Notes: generated by a model from the sequence alone, not told the origin. Shown: positions 26,589 through 35,030, counted from the first letter of the stretch. The stretch: 63,614 nucleotides of DNA from Prevotella conceptionensis 9403948 (GCF_000312305.1 NZ_HE999444.1:128665-192278); one strand, 5' to 3'. Numbers and translations are program-made.

Positions 26589-27583
26589 TAAGGCACCTCC
26601 ACCTTATTAATAATCTTGCTGACGATTTCTTCGCTGGTTACGTTGCTGGCCTCGGCCTCATAGGATAGGCCGATGCGGTGTATCATTACATCGTGAACCA
26701 CAGCGCGTACGTCTTCGGGTACAACATAGCCGCGATGCTTGATAAAGGCGTAAGCCCTGGCGGCCTTGGCGAGGTTGATGCTTGCACGTGGCGAACCGCC
26801 GTAGTTGATGAGCGGTTTGAGGTCGGCAAGCTGATAGCGTTCGGGATAGCGCGATGCGAAAACGATATCGGCAATGTATTGTTCAATCTTTTCGTCGATA
26901 TACACTTGGTTAACCACTCCGCGAGCCTTCATGATGTCGTTGGCCGTGGTTACGGGCAACACCTGTGGCAGTCCGCCGTGTATGTTTTCGCGTATGATGA
27001 GCTTTTCTTCTTCCAGTGTGGGATAGTCTATCACCACTTTAAGCATAAATCGGTCTACCTGTGCCTCTGGCAGTTGGTAGGTTCCTTCTTGCTCAATGGG
27101 GTTTTGTGTGGCCATCACGAGGAAGGGCTTTGGCAAGGGGAAGGTTTTTTCGCCGATGGTTACCTGATGTTCCTGCATGGCCTCGAGCAGTGCGCTTTGC
27201 ACCTTGGCGGGCGCACGGTTTATTTCGTCGGCCAGCACGAAGTTGGCAAACACGGGTCCTTTCTTCACTTGGAAGTTCTCTTCCTTTTGCGAATATACGA
27301 GCGTACCGATAACGTCGGCAGGCAAGAGGTCGGGTGTAAATTGTATACGGCTGTAATCGGCGTCTACAAGTTGCGCCAAAGTTTTAATTGCAAGTGTCTT
27401 TGCCAGTCCTGGAACACCTTCCAAGAGGATGTGTCCGTCGCTGAGCAATGAGATGAGCAACGAGTCGATGAGGTGTTTTTGCCCCACGATAACGCGGTTC
27501 ATTCCTGTTGTCAGGTTGGTGATAAATGCGCTTTGTTGCTCGATAAGTTGGTTTAATTCACGGATGTCTAAAGATTCTGCCAT
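26588..27583 (-). CDS. MoxR family AAA+ ATPase
   Basis: A 331-residue AAA+ ATPase, the first gene of the Bat operon. Walker A is GVPGLAKTLAIKT (about 57-69), Walker B and the sensor region are FVLADEINRAPAKVQSALLEAMQEHQVTIGEKTFPLP and VMATQNPIEQEGTYQLPEAQ, with the C-terminal lid GGSPRASINLAKAARAYAFIKHRGYVVPEDVR. MoxR proteins remodel or insert cofactors into partner proteins with VWA proteins as adaptors. The gene is preceded by a promoter-like element and then by repeat B in a divergent intergenic region. Confidence 0.95.
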   Translation of the reverse strand: MAESLDIRELNQLIEQQSAFITNLTTGMNRVIVGQKHLIDSLLISLLSDGHILLEGVPGLAKTLAIKTLAQLVDADYSRIQFTPDLLPADVIGTLVYSQKEENFQVKKGPVFANFVLADEINRAPAKVQSALLEAMQEHQVTIGEKTFPLPKPFLVMATQNPIEQEGTYQLPEAQVDRFMLKVVIDYPTLEEEKLIIRENIHGGLPQVLPVTTANDIMKARGVVNQVYIDEKIEQYIADIVFASRYPERYQLADLKPLINYGGSPRASINLAKAARAYAFIKHRGYVVPEDVRAVVHDVMIHRIGLSYEAEASNVTSEEIVSKIINKVEVP

Positions 27584-27616
27584 AATGTATTACTTTTCTA
27601 AAGTATTAATTTATGG

Positions 27617-27624
27617 CAAAAGTA
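27617..27624 (-). promoter_or_regulatory. -7 promoter element of the Bat operon
   Basis: TACTTTTG on the minus strand fits TAnnTTTG, 33 bases before the moxR start. The -33 element is weak. Confidence 0.45.
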
Positions 27625-27834
27625 CAACTTTAATAACAGATTTCATCATGTTGGCATCTAAATAATATTAAATATCGTGTGGTTTTTTCATAAGTCAAGG
27701 GTAATTGTGGACAATTCTGCCATTTTTTCGTACAATTAGTATTGTTGGAAGTTTTAAACGAATGACTGATTTAAGCGGGCGATTAGTTTTGTAATTAAGA
27801 TTGAGGGGGAAGGTTGATGTTGTAAATTTTATGG

Positions 27835-28470
27835 TATAAATTTTAACATTATGAGTGGCTTATAATTCACCAATCGTCCACCCGACCCGAAAAAAACGAT
27901 TCTCGCGAGCGTTCTTTTTGTGCAAAAGGGAGGTTACTATAAAGCGGTGGCAAAGCTTTTGATATTGCATAAACTTGCAACTTTAAGATAAATGTGGGCT
28001 ATTTGCTGCGGAAAATGCTGCAATTTGGTGCAAAACGCAGTGTAATTTGGTGCAAAACGCAGTGCAATTTGGTGCAAAACGCAGTGTGATTTGGTGCAAA
28101 ACGCAATGCAATTTGGTGCAAAACGCAATGCAATTTGGTACTAAACATGGGGCTAAATGAATGAAAATGCGCTGGGTGTTGCGGCTTAATGTATTTTTAT
28201 TAGATAGAAAACTTGTGCTGAACATGAGCAAAAGTAGCTTTAAAGGTGCTTTTTTCGGTGAAAACAGCTGGTTTTTGGCAATGATTTTTTTGCGTGTTGG
28301 GCATCAACTAGAAAGGTAAAGTGGTGCTAAATGCAATTTTTGTTCTTAATGTTGAACAAAAAATGGGGCGCGCGAATGGAAAAAATGGGGCTAATTGCAT
28401 ACTTTAACGCTTTGTTTTTCTCTAGAATGGTGTGTGGGCATGATGGTGTTTTGTAAAGATTAATATAAGC
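27835..28470 (+). repeat. large intergenic repeat, copy B, with 22-bp unit array
   Basis: The most diverged copy: it keeps TTTTAACATTATGAGTGGC, CACCAATCG, ACGATTCTCGCG, GGGCTATTTGCTGC, CTAGAAAGGTAAAGTGGTGC and TCTAGAATGGTGTG. The array has the most uniform units: GGTGC (last one GGTAC) at 28027, 28049, 28071, 28093, 28115 and 28137, every 22 bp, each between AATTTG and AAAACGCA arms. A GAGTT phrase array follows at 28474-28545. It fills most of the gap between divergent moxR and the nitrilase gene. Confidence 0.85.
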
Positions 28471-28559
28471 TTTTAAGTTTTGAGCTGATGAGTTTTTGTG
28501 TTTTTGAGTTGATGGGTTAATGAGCTTTTAAGTTGTTGAGTTTACTTGTGGAGCTTTCT

Positions 28560-28591
28560 TTTGGTGTTTCGGTTGAAAAATGGTAGCTTTG
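28560..28591 (+). promoter_or_regulatory. promoter of the nitrilase-family gene
   Basis: TTTG at 28560-28563, 20 bases, then TAGCTTTG at 28584-28591: a good match to TTTG-N19-21-TAnnTTTG. It implies a transcript starting near 28598, downstream of the first in-frame ATG. Confidence 0.65.
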
Positions 28592-28639
28592 CGGTTGAAA
28601 CAAAGCATGACGAAAAAACAAAAGATGAGGAAATGGACA

Positions 28640-29398
28640 ATGGAAATAGCACTATTACAAACAAATATCGTTTGGGGGGATAAGGAAGAGAACCTACAAC
28701 GTGTGGAACGGCTGATGGACGAACATCCCAACGTCCAACTATTCGTTTTGCCCGAAATGTTTGCAACGGGTTTTATGGTGGGCGGAGATGTTGTTACCGA
28801 GCCACAAGAAGGGCAAGTGCATCGTTGGATGGTGGACATGGCCAAGCGTAGGGGATGTGCCGTGGCAGGAAGTGTGGCGGTGGAAGTGGCTGGAAGGCGA
28901 CATAACCGCTTTTATTTCGTTACGCCCGAGGGTACCACATGGCATTACGACAAACGACACCTCTTTACATACGCCGGCGAAGACAGACTTTACACCAAGG
29001 GCGAAGACCGAGTTGTGGTGCGCTATGGTGGTTTGCGGTTTCTCTTGCAAGTGTGTTACGACCTGCGTTTCCCCGTGTTTAGTCGCAACCGGGGCGACTA
29101 CGATGTGGCCATATATGTGGCCAATTGGCCCACGTCGCGCCTTTTTGCTTGGCAAACGTTGCTTAAGGCGCGTGCCATCGAGAACCAATGCTTTGTGTTG
29201 GGTGTTAACCGCGTGGGCAACGACCCTGCTAATGCTTACAGCGGAGGGACTGTTGCACTAGACCCACAAGGCCAAACGCTGGCCGAATGCAGAGCAAACG
29301 AGGTGGATGTGGCGCATGCCACGCTCTCGCTAGAATGTTTGGAAGGACTGCGCCGCACGTTCCCTGTGATGAGGGATGGCGATGTGTTTATATTGTGA
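28640..29398 (+). CDS. nitrilase-superfamily amidase (omega-amidase/YafV-like)
   Basis: A 252-residue carbon-nitrogen hydrolase with the catalytic triad Glu (LFVLPEMFATGF), Lys (HYDKRHLFTYAGED) and Cys (LLQVCYDLRFPVFSRN). The sequence resembles the YafV/omega-amidase branch, which hydrolyses alpha-keto acid amides in methionine and glutamine metabolism. I chose the ATG at 28640 (MEIALLQTNIVWGD) because it fits homologues and has GAGGAAA upstream; earlier ATGs at 28580, 28607 and 28625 precede or crowd the predicted transcript start. It is not in an operon. Confidence 0.88.
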   Translation: MEIALLQTNIVWGDKEENLQRVERLMDEHPNVQLFVLPEMFATGFMVGGDVVTEPQEGQVHRWMVDMAKRRGCAVAGSVAVEVAGRRHNRFYFVTPEGTTWHYDKRHLFTYAGEDRLYTKGEDRVVVRYGGLRFLLQVCYDLRFPVFSRNRGDYDVAIYVANWPTSRLFAWQTLLKARAIENQCFVLGVNRVGNDPANAYSGGTVALDPQGQTLAECRANEVDVAHATLSLECLEGLRRTFPVMRDGDVFIL

Positions 29399-29407
29399 GG
29401 GCTTATA

Positions 29408-29450
29408 AAGGTGAAAAGGTGAAAAGGTGAAAAGGTGAAAAGGTGAAAAA
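29408..29450. repeat. GGTGAAAA tandem array
   Basis: Five copies of an 8-base GGTGAAAA unit just after the amidase stop, ending in AAAAAATGGCTTCGC. The same ending closes the array at 48.2-48.32 kb. Confidence 0.7.
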
Positions 29451-29477
29451 ATGGCTTCGCTTAACATCAGGCTAACT

Positions 29478-29706
29478 TGTAAATTAGTCAACTTGTTATA
29501 GTCAAACAGAATTGGATTTGGAAAGCCATAGCTGCATCGTAAGTAAACAAAAGTTCTCCTTTTCCTCTGTGCAAGGGGTTATTGAAGTCATGCAACACAC
29601 GTCTTGCATTCTTCTAACAGCTATTTTCCAAATGCAATTCTGTTTCACTATAACTCGTCAACTTGTTAACTGGTCTACTCGTCAACTTGTGACCCCGTCA
29701 ACTAAC
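29478..29706. repeat. GTCAACTTGT phrase runs
   Basis: Degenerate copies of a GTCAACTTGT/TAACTcGTCAAC phrase at 29478-29506 and 29650-29706, in the gap between convergent genes. The middle 140 bases show nothing recognisable. Confidence 0.55.
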
Positions 29707-29716
29707 CACCCTTTGT

Positions 29717-30289
29717 TTACGTTTCGAGTGTAAGCAGTGCGGGGGCGTTGACTAGGTGGTATTGGTCGTCTAATACTGCGCCGTTGGAAAACACGGTATT
29801 GTCAAATACGTCTGTGCCATACGACTCGTGGGCGTGACCGAAGAGGTGGAACTTGGGTTTAACTTCCATTACGCGATTGCGGAGTGGCAGGTTACCCCAA
29901 TGTGTTCCGTTAGACTTGTCGCGTATCATCATGGGTGGTTCGTGGGTGATAAGCACGTCAACATCGTTGGGTATAAGTCTTTCAGAATGGTTGTAACCTA
30001 GTCCGAAGAACTTTACACCCTCTATTTCGCATGCCTTATCTTGAAGAAATAGCACGTTTGGGGGTAGGTCGACTATGCCCTCGGCATCCCAAAGGCAGAG
30101 GTCGTGATTGCCTGTTACGAAGAGTTTGTGCGGATGGGGTAGGGCGATGTACCAGTTAAGGAAGTCCAACGCCTCTGCTTCCGTTCCCCTGTCAGTGAAG
30201 TCGCCGCAATGAATCAGTACGTCTGCCATTGGCATGTCTTGCAATAGGCCGTGGCGATTGTGGGTGTCGGAGATTTGTAGGATGGTCAT
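29717..30289 (-). CDS. metallophosphoesterase
   Basis: A 190-residue calcineurin-like phosphoesterase with all five motif blocks: ISDTHNRHG (DxH), VLIHCGDFTDRG (GDxxD), KLFVTGNHDLCLW (GNHD), VLITHEPP (H) and FHLFGHAHESYG (GHxH). It resembles the small DHH-independent phosphohydrolases acting on nucleotides or proteins; the substrate cannot be named. Start at 30289 (MTILQISDTH) is the natural one; an extension to 30415 adds unrelated residues. It is co-directional with the TIR/thymidylate-synthase island upstream but has a 130-base gap, so membership in that system is possible, not shown. Confidence 0.85.
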   Translation of the reverse strand: MTILQISDTHNRHGLLQDMPMADVLIHCGDFTDRGTEAEALDFLNWYIALPHPHKLFVTGNHDLCLWDAEGIVDLPPNVLFLQDKACEIEGVKFFGLGYNHSERLIPNDVDVLITHEPPMMIRDKSNGTHWGNLPLRNRVMEVKPKFHLFGHAHESYGTDVFDNTVFSNGAVLDDQYHLVNAPALLTLET

Positions 30290-30421
30290 ATTGTGGGGCG
30301 ATGAGTGCATTGCATGAATCAAAATACAATTCCCCTGATTATCAAAACATTCATACGTAATCTTGGTAAACTGATGAAATCGAATACACCACGATTTTTG
30401 GAATGAAATGTACACGTATGA

Positions 30422-31423
30422 TTAGATAATAAGTGATTTTAAGACAGGGTTGATGAAGTCAATTTTTCTCTTTGTTAACCTTGTATAAAGGACATTATAC
30501 CAATCTTGTATAAATGGATCTGAAAAAGAATGATATTTGTAATTGTCTCCCTCAAGTCTCATCTTTTGCTCTTCCTTTGATAGTTCAAAGATAAATTTGT
30601 CAAAAACCTCCAATGATTGAAAAGATTTGTTGTACTCAAAATGCTCATCTTCCACTTCGTCAACAGCAGCAATGGCTTCTACCATTTCTCTTTTATTCTC
30701 ATAGTAGTGGAGATTATTGACAATATGGTAATAGCAGCCTATTTCCATTCCTAAAATTGCAGAAAAATACTCTTGAATTAGAGTGAAGTTGAAGACATTG
30801 ACAGCACTAGCTCCCCATATAAGATCATTAGAACGCATGGATACTATCAGATTTAGCTTCCTCTCTTTAGCATCTTTCATAAAATGAAGCATCCGTGTGC
30901 ATGGAATATCTTTTGTTACTTTTAGGTTTCCTACTTTATCAAAACAATCCTTTATGGGATCACCAATGTTGATAATCGCCTGTCGAGTGCATTCATCTTT
31001 CTTAAAACATTCCACCACATATCGAAACTGGTCTACTTCCATAGGAAACACCTCTCGTATTTGGCGGATATCATAATCGATAGAACTACCATTAAAGTGT
31101 CTTAACCTAGGCCCATAGCCCCCTCTCATCGTTTCACAATTATCCGAGAAATTCTTCATGTTGCTACCATAAAGATTGATATATTCCATATCATTTCTTC
31201 CTGCGGCAAGCCATAACGATTCGCCATACGATAAAGGTGCATACCAATTTCTTTCAGCTATCGTAACCAATCGCGCTGTTGGATCAGATATTTTGAACAT
31301 GACAGGTTCTGGTAATTCATAGCATTTCATACCGCGCGTTTCACGGCAGATCCCTTCTTTGAGAAGTAGCCGACACGCATCTCTTAAAAATGAGTTTATT
31401 CCTTTATATTCGGCTTGGTACAT
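30422..31423 (-). CDS. thymidylate synthase homologue
   Basis: A 333-residue ThyA-superfamily protein, diverged from housekeeping enzymes. The C-terminal two-thirds show the fold: YGPRLRHF (about 103-110), RQAIINIGDP, DIPCTRMLHFM with the catalytic Cys175, LNLIVSMRSNDLIWG (197-204, the dUMP phosphate/base region) and VNVFNFTLIQEYF with Asn212, which in ThyA discriminates dUMP. It could methylate or hydroxymethylate dUMP/dCMP or a modified analogue. It is last in a four-gene unit, overlapping the upstream gene by 28 bases. AT-rich composition and company suggest an acquired system rather than core dTMP synthesis. Confidence 0.82.
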   Translation of the reverse strand: MYQAEYKGINSFLRDACRLLLKEGICRETRGMKCYELPEPVMFKISDPTARLVTIAERNWYAPLSYGESLWLAAGRNDMEYINLYGSNMKNFSDNCETMRGGYGPRLRHFNGSSIDYDIRQIREVFPMEVDQFRYVVECFKKDECTRQAIINIGDPIKDCFDKVGNLKVTKDIPCTRMLHFMKDAKERKLNLIVSMRSNDLIWGASAVNVFNFTLIQEYFSAILGMEIGCYYHIVNNLHYYENKREMVEAIAAVDEVEDEHFEYNKSFQSLEVFDKFIFELSKEEQKMRLEGDNYKYHSFSDPFIQDWYNVLYTRLTKRKIDFINPVLKSLII

Positions 31424-32397
31424 AGGTCGCCAGTGTTAATCCCCCATTTTGGAGGAAAGTTAAAGTAAATAGGGGATGGAGTTTCTTTGTATTTCTGTTT
31501 GATTCGAACATTGCCCATTTTTAACTCTGGCATTTTTGCTCTCAGATATTTATCTGTTTCACAAAAGCAATTTTGGAGATCTATCAACGTGGGCTCATGA
31601 CCAGGTAGAGATTTGAACTCATTGTATCCATACATTTTCCTCAACTCATCAAGATGTTCTTGGATGTAGTATATTGCATCTTCGTAATTGGAACCATAGC
31701 TATAGAAACACTTCTTAATCCCTCTAATAGCTCCGATGCCAGCTTTCACAAACGAATTCTCACTAAAATTCAAATAGGGACAATAGTTAAAATCAATTGC
31801 ATATTGGTAAGCAATAAAGCGACCTATAAATGAGCATTTATTTAGTATTTGGTACACCTCTTCTAGTGAAACTGCCTTGAGGATTGTATTGAACAATCCT
31901 ACCTGTAGAAACTCTTTTTCGACCATAGTAAGCCACTTTTCATGTTTTGTTCGTAAGTAATCGTATTTCTTATGACTACCGGCCATCATATAAGCGTTAC
32001 TAAAAATTGGTGTGTGTTTCTGTCGAGCGGAGAGGAGGGCGCTTATCTTGTGAGCATTAAATGACCCGATTGTTATTTCAGAGTCTAACCCGTCCTTAAT
32101 ATATTCCCAAGTTTCAATTTTGTTAAATATCTTAAATATGAGAATTCTTAAGAGGGTATCTTCTGGTGTATACCTCTCTATGTCTTTATAAATGACCTTT
32201 TCGATAAGGTATTGACTTACCCGATCACAAACTCGATAAACATTTGTAAACTTGTAAGTACCGAGAATGTTATCGTTTGTATATTCACCTTGGTTTTTGC
32301 TGCCACATTTCCTCCAAAATATTTCCATGCGTTCCTGCATGAAGTAAAAATAGTAGCAAAGTGTCTGATGGTTGGGTATTATCTCTTTAGTCTTCAT
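31396..32397 (-). CDS. thymine-hypermodification family protein (5-hmdU DNA kinase helical / aGPT-pyrophosphorylase-like)
   Basis: A 333-residue protein whose N-terminal region, YYFYFMQERMEIFWRKC, then NDNILGTYKFTNVYRVCDRVSQYLIEKVIY (about residues 15-70), matches my memory of the helical family shared by phage 5-hydroxymethyl-dU DNA kinases and alpha-glutamyl/putrescinyl-thymine pyrophosphorylases. Those enzymes build hypermodified thymines in phage DNA. No Walker A P-loop is visible, which argues for the pyrophosphorylase side rather than the kinase. The C-terminus has PTLIDLQNCFCETDKYLRA, a typical late block. It overlaps both neighbours, so it is translated with the Nmad2-like and thymidylate synthase genes. 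The precise clade needs an HMM search. Confidence 0.65.
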   Translation of the reverse strand: MKTKEIIPNHQTLCYYFYFMQERMEIFWRKCGSKNQGEYTNDNILGTYKFTNVYRVCDRVSQYLIEKVIYKDIERYTPEDTLLRILIFKIFNKIETWEYIKDGLDSEITIGSFNAHKISALLSARQKHTPIFSNAYMMAGSHKKYDYLRTKHEKWLTMVEKEFLQVGLFNTILKAVSLEEVYQILNKCSFIGRFIAYQYAIDFNYCPYLNFSENSFVKAGIGAIRGIKKCFYSYGSNYEDAIYYIQEHLDELRKMYGYNEFKSLPGHEPTLIDLQNCFCETDKYLRAKMPELKMGNVRIKQKYKETPSPIYFNFPPKWGINTGDLCTKPNIKE

Positions 32398-33028
32398 ATA
32401 TATTCATCTTAGGAAAGGAAAATTCTTTCCAATTGCATGGATCTCCATGAATACCAATTTCATAGTTGGATTGAATCCAGCTGATGAAGTCATTTGTATA
32501 TGCGGATTTATCAGATAAATCTTTGAACTTAATGCTCCTTCCTACATTATAGATCTCATTGAAACATTCTGGTATCAAAGGGGCTTTGTCGCCAAAATAG
32601 AAAAACGTCTTAGAAAGAAGAACATATTTTCCTGACACATCTCTATCATAATGATCTTTGTTTGTGGAACCATCACTTTGGCTATGGGCACAATTCTCTT
32701 GGATAACTTTACCTGTCTCTGGATCTGTATGATATACATTATCTCCATACATTTGAAGTAATGAACCGTGGATGTTTGGTTTCTTACACTGGAATCTATA
32801 ATCAGTCCAGTAATCGTCAAAAGTGATTTTTTCTTCCAACTTCATGGCAAATACAAGGTGATTGAGATTACCCATTGATTTGCTGCCAAGGCCCAAAATC
32901 CAGTCGCCAATCTGTAAGTGTCTGTTATTTCGTAACTGACCCTTACATGCCGCTAAAGATAGAGTCCCATGAAATGGATTTGGAGCAAAACCATAATCAT
33001 GTTCTATTTTATATCTAAAACAATTCAT
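32387..33028 (-). CDS. Nmad2-like nucleotide-modification-associated protein
   Basis: A 213-residue soluble protein with features I associate with the Nmad2 family: an N-terminal YKIEHDYGFAPNPFHGTLSLAACKGQLRN, then IGDWILGLGSKSMGNLNHLVFAMKLEEKITFDDYW, YRFQCKKPN and a central GDNVYHTD. This family was predicted from gene neighbourhoods to act on modified nucleotides. Conserved Asp and His residues (GDW, DDYW, HTD) could form an active site. It begins one base after the TIR gene's stop and overlaps the next gene by 11 bases, which fixes it in the same system. Confidence 0.7.
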   Translation of the reverse strand: MNCFRYKIEHDYGFAPNPFHGTLSLAACKGQLRNNRHLQIGDWILGLGSKSMGNLNHLVFAMKLEEKITFDDYWTDYRFQCKKPNIHGSLLQMYGDNVYHTDPETGKVIQENCAHSQSDGSTNKDHYDRDVSGKYVLLSKTFFYFGDKAPLIPECFNEIYNVGRSIKFKDLSDKSAYTNDFISWIQSNYEIGIHGDPCNWKEFSFPKMNIYED

Positions 33029-33029
33029 A

Positions 33030-33503
33030 TTAATTACAATTTATACGGATAATATTATTGATGGGGCGTGCAGGAGAACCATCAGGAGCCTCTGGCGCAG
33101 TTATTTCACCCTTGATAATGCTGTCAAGTTTGTCAAGAGAATTCCATCCCAAAGGATTGCCTCCGTACATTTTATAAGCCTCAGGCAACTCTACATTATT
33201 TTGGCATCCGTGTTCATAGATACCAACGATAGTTTTCCCCTGACGTGCCGCGTTGCGAATTTCATAATTAACCCAAGGCCGCTCATGTGTGTGTTCTCCT
33301 ATCATTAGAATGAAAGTTTTCGCCCACTTAATACAAGTACGGAGATAGCGTGCGATTGTGGCGTCGGTTACCTTATAAGGTCGATACTTCTTTTTTTCAA
33401 CAGAGCTATTTCTTACATCACATCCTCGTTCCCGAAGCCTTTGCTTTAAGGAATCGAGATGTTTCTCATCTTCGCCATAATGACTAATGAATATATTATG
33501 CAT
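33030..33503 (-). CDS. TIR-like domain protein (ThsB / DUF1863 type)
   Basis: A 157-residue single-domain protein. It begins MHNIFISHYGEDEKHLDSLKQRLRERGCDVRNSS, the first strand and helix of a TIR-like fold. WAKTFILMIGEHTHERPWVNYEIRNAARQGKTIVGIYEHG follows, with the conserved WxxxE glutamate at residue 81, which is catalytic in NAD-cleaving TIRs. The end (PEAYKMYGGNPLGWNSLDKLDSIIKG) is typical of the DUF1863/ThsB branch. TIR proteins of this type make or answer NAD-derived signals in antiphage defence. It heads the four-gene unit and has its own promoter-like site. Confidence 0.85.
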   Translation of the reverse strand: MHNIFISHYGEDEKHLDSLKQRLRERGCDVRNSSVEKKKYRPYKVTDATIARYLRTCIKWAKTFILMIGEHTHERPWVNYEIRNAARQGKTIVGIYEHGCQNNVELPEAYKMYGGNPLGWNSLDKLDSIIKGEITAPEAPDGSPARPINNIIRINCN

Positions 33504-33530
33504 AGTTGTTAATACAATTGATTATTATCA

Positions 33531-33538
33531 CAAACTTA
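33531..33538 (-). promoter_or_regulatory. -7 promoter element before the TIR / Nmad2 / thymidylate synthase unit
   Basis: TAAGTTTG on the minus strand fits TAnnTTTG, 27 bases before the TIR gene start. It suggests the four downstream genes form a separate transcript from the TIR/TM pair upstream. The 131-base gap holds no gene. Confidence 0.45.
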
Positions 33539-33634
33539 TAAAAATCAGTTGTTAGAATATTGCTGCTAATAGTCTATGGTGGAAGAACGAAAACATTGTT
33601 TATTTGTGTTTGTTGTTTCCCTGCATCCTTTTTG

Positions 33635-34084
33635 CTATCGTATGCAATCAAAGGCTAGAACTACAATTGCAACAATTAGATAAAATGGGGTTGTTGAGAC
33701 GGATGCCATTGCTTTAAATGTGCTGCAAATTTGGCTGTATCCGCCTTTTAGTTCTTCTACTTTATATAAACTCTCCATATAATCCGAATTAGTGTGAACT
33801 TTTTTCAGAAAGTTATTTTGAGATGAAATACACAATCGCTCTAATCCTAGATAGTAACAGTCTAGTAAATAAAATAATCCTATTGGGATAAGGCAAATCC
33901 AAGCATTAGGTGTTTTGGGATTTTTGTCAACAAAAAGGACCAAAACGGCGGCAACAATGGTAATTGTCAAGTTTTTACAGTTAGAGCTGTTGCCTGCCAT
34001 TCTGTTGATAATTCCTTGAAGCATAGAAATATGATTCTGAACTGCTGAACTTTCTATGAACTCCGTCATTTTATTACTTTCCAT
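33635..34084 (-). CDS. three-TM membrane protein paired with a TIR gene
   Basis: A 149-residue protein with hydrophobic segments at about 37-53 (LTITIVAAVLVLFVD), 60-80 (AWICLIPIGLFYLLDCYYLGL) and 133-149 (PFYLIVAIVVLAFDCIR). A soluble helical N-terminus and a cytoplasmic loop (SQNNFLKKVHTNSDYMESLYKVEELKGGY) lie between. I do not recognise a named family. It starts three bases after the stop of the upstream TIR gene, so the two are almost certainly a pair. Small TM partners of TIR proteins are often membrane-disrupting effectors or sensors; that role is inference here. Confidence 0.72.
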   Translation of the reverse strand: MESNKMTEFIESSAVQNHISMLQGIINRMAGNSSNCKNLTITIVAAVLVLFVDKNPKTPNAWICLIPIGLFYLLDCYYLGLERLCISSQNNFLKKVHTNSDYMESLYKVEELKGGYSQICSTFKAMASVSTTPFYLIVAIVVLAFDCIR

Positions 34085-34087
34085 TTC

Positions 34088-34897
34088 TTATGTTGTTAAT
34101 TTGTATAGCGTATCTAGTGCTTTGAATTTATTGGGACATCGTGTAGGACAATGGTTATGTAAAGTGTTTCTGGAGTGGTAATTTTCCCACTTCTCCAAAG
34201 TTGTTGCATCGATGTCTATTAGGTGGTCTGTCGCCAAATCGTACTGAAGTTTTAAGTATGTTCTTCTGACAGAAGAATATTCCTGGGACTCCACAAGGCT
34301 TACGTTCCAGTATTTCACAAGTTCTTTCTTTCTGATAAGACGCGACATCGCAATTTCAAAATAAATCCAAGGGGATTCAGTGTGATTAATGGTTGCATTG
34401 GGTGTAATTGAGTTGGGGGTGTTCTGGAAAAACAAACACTCTGTGTTATCTATCATTTGAGTGAGGGCTACAGAGAAAATCACGTACACATGGCTCGTTG
34501 AGTAATTTCTTTTATTATAGTTATATGAATTTCTGTTAATGTTGTGACAATAGGTGTTGTCTATTCGTTTTAGGAGTTTGTTAGAGTAGCCCCATATACA
34601 TGACTCTATGAATGCAGTTAACCCAAAAGTTATTTTCAACCATCCAGCAAGGGCAATAGCAAGCTTATTGTCTTTATGAGAGTGTGATATGAAGAAATCA
34701 GCCTCAATTTGCGGAAACCAGTTTGCTTGCATCTTACTTCCATCAATTGAACCGTTTGGTAAAAGAAAAGGACTTATTTTTTCTTCTACCATCGACCTTT
34801 GTCCTGAGAGGAATTCGTAACCTGTTTGATATAAGGTCTTAAAATTATCTGTAACAGAGTCGTCTGCTCCTAGTTCAAGGCTGAATTCTATATGCAT
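34088..34897 (-). CDS. TIR-domain protein with N-terminal extension
   Basis: A 269-residue protein. Residues 1-65 are an unassigned region (MHIEFSLELGADDSVTDNFK). A TIR-like domain follows: EADFFISHSHKDNKLAIALAGWLKITFGLTAFIESCIWGYSNKLLKRID (67-113) and HTESPWIYFEIAMSRLIRKKELVKYW (172-197) with the WxxxE glutamate at 181. The YNYNKRNYSTSHVYVIFSVALTQMID segment between is the usual core strand. I start it at 34897, 18 bases downstream of a good -7 element; frames open to 35026 cross that promoter and a palindrome. It heads a two-gene unit with the three-TM gene. Confidence 0.8.
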   Translation of the reverse strand: MHIEFSLELGADDSVTDNFKTLYQTGYEFLSGQRSMVEEKISPFLLPNGSIDGSKMQANWFPQIEADFFISHSHKDNKLAIALAGWLKITFGLTAFIESCIWGYSNKLLKRIDNTYCHNINRNSYNYNKRNYSTSHVYVIFSVALTQMIDNTECLFFQNTPNSITPNATINHTESPWIYFEIAMSRLIRKKELVKYWNVSLVESQEYSSVRRTYLKLQYDLATDHLIDIDATTLEKWENYHSRNTLHNHCPTRCPNKFKALDTLYKLTT

Positions 34898-34914
34898 TTT
34901 AGTCAATTTTGTTG

Positions 34915-34922
34915 CAAAGTTA
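34915..34922 (-). promoter_or_regulatory. -7 promoter element of the TIR/TM pair
   Basis: TAACTTTG on the minus strand fits TAnnTTTG and would give a leader of about ten bases before the ATG at 34897. Confidence 0.5.
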
Positions 34923-35006
34923 GTCATTCTTAACGTAAAAGAAGAATTAAAGTGACAGGAATTTTTGCATTCTGTGTTGGAATGTGCAACTTTGTCATTA
35001 TGCCGA

Positions 35007-35030
35007 AATAATGAGGTAGACCTCATTATT
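35007..35030. promoter_or_regulatory. 24-bp perfect palindrome between the TIR island and htpG
   Basis: AATAATGAGGT (35007-35017) and ACCTCATTATT (35020-35030) around AG, in the divergent gap about 90 bases upstream of the TIR -7 element. A second weaker stem, GGAGC/GGCTCC, follows at 35033-35051. It could be an operator for the island or a two-way terminator. The rest of 34923-35245 holds no gene. Confidence 0.55.

Noticed and set aside
28005..28155. Possible CRISPR array in the 22-bp repeats
   Set aside because: Units are contiguous with no unique spacers, the period is too short, and no cas gene is in the window.
27937..28231. Overlapping reverse-strand ORFs of 63 and 82 residues
   Set aside because: They are translations of the tandem 22-bp array (CTKLHCVLHQI-like repeats) in different frames; both frames are open only because the unit lacks stops.
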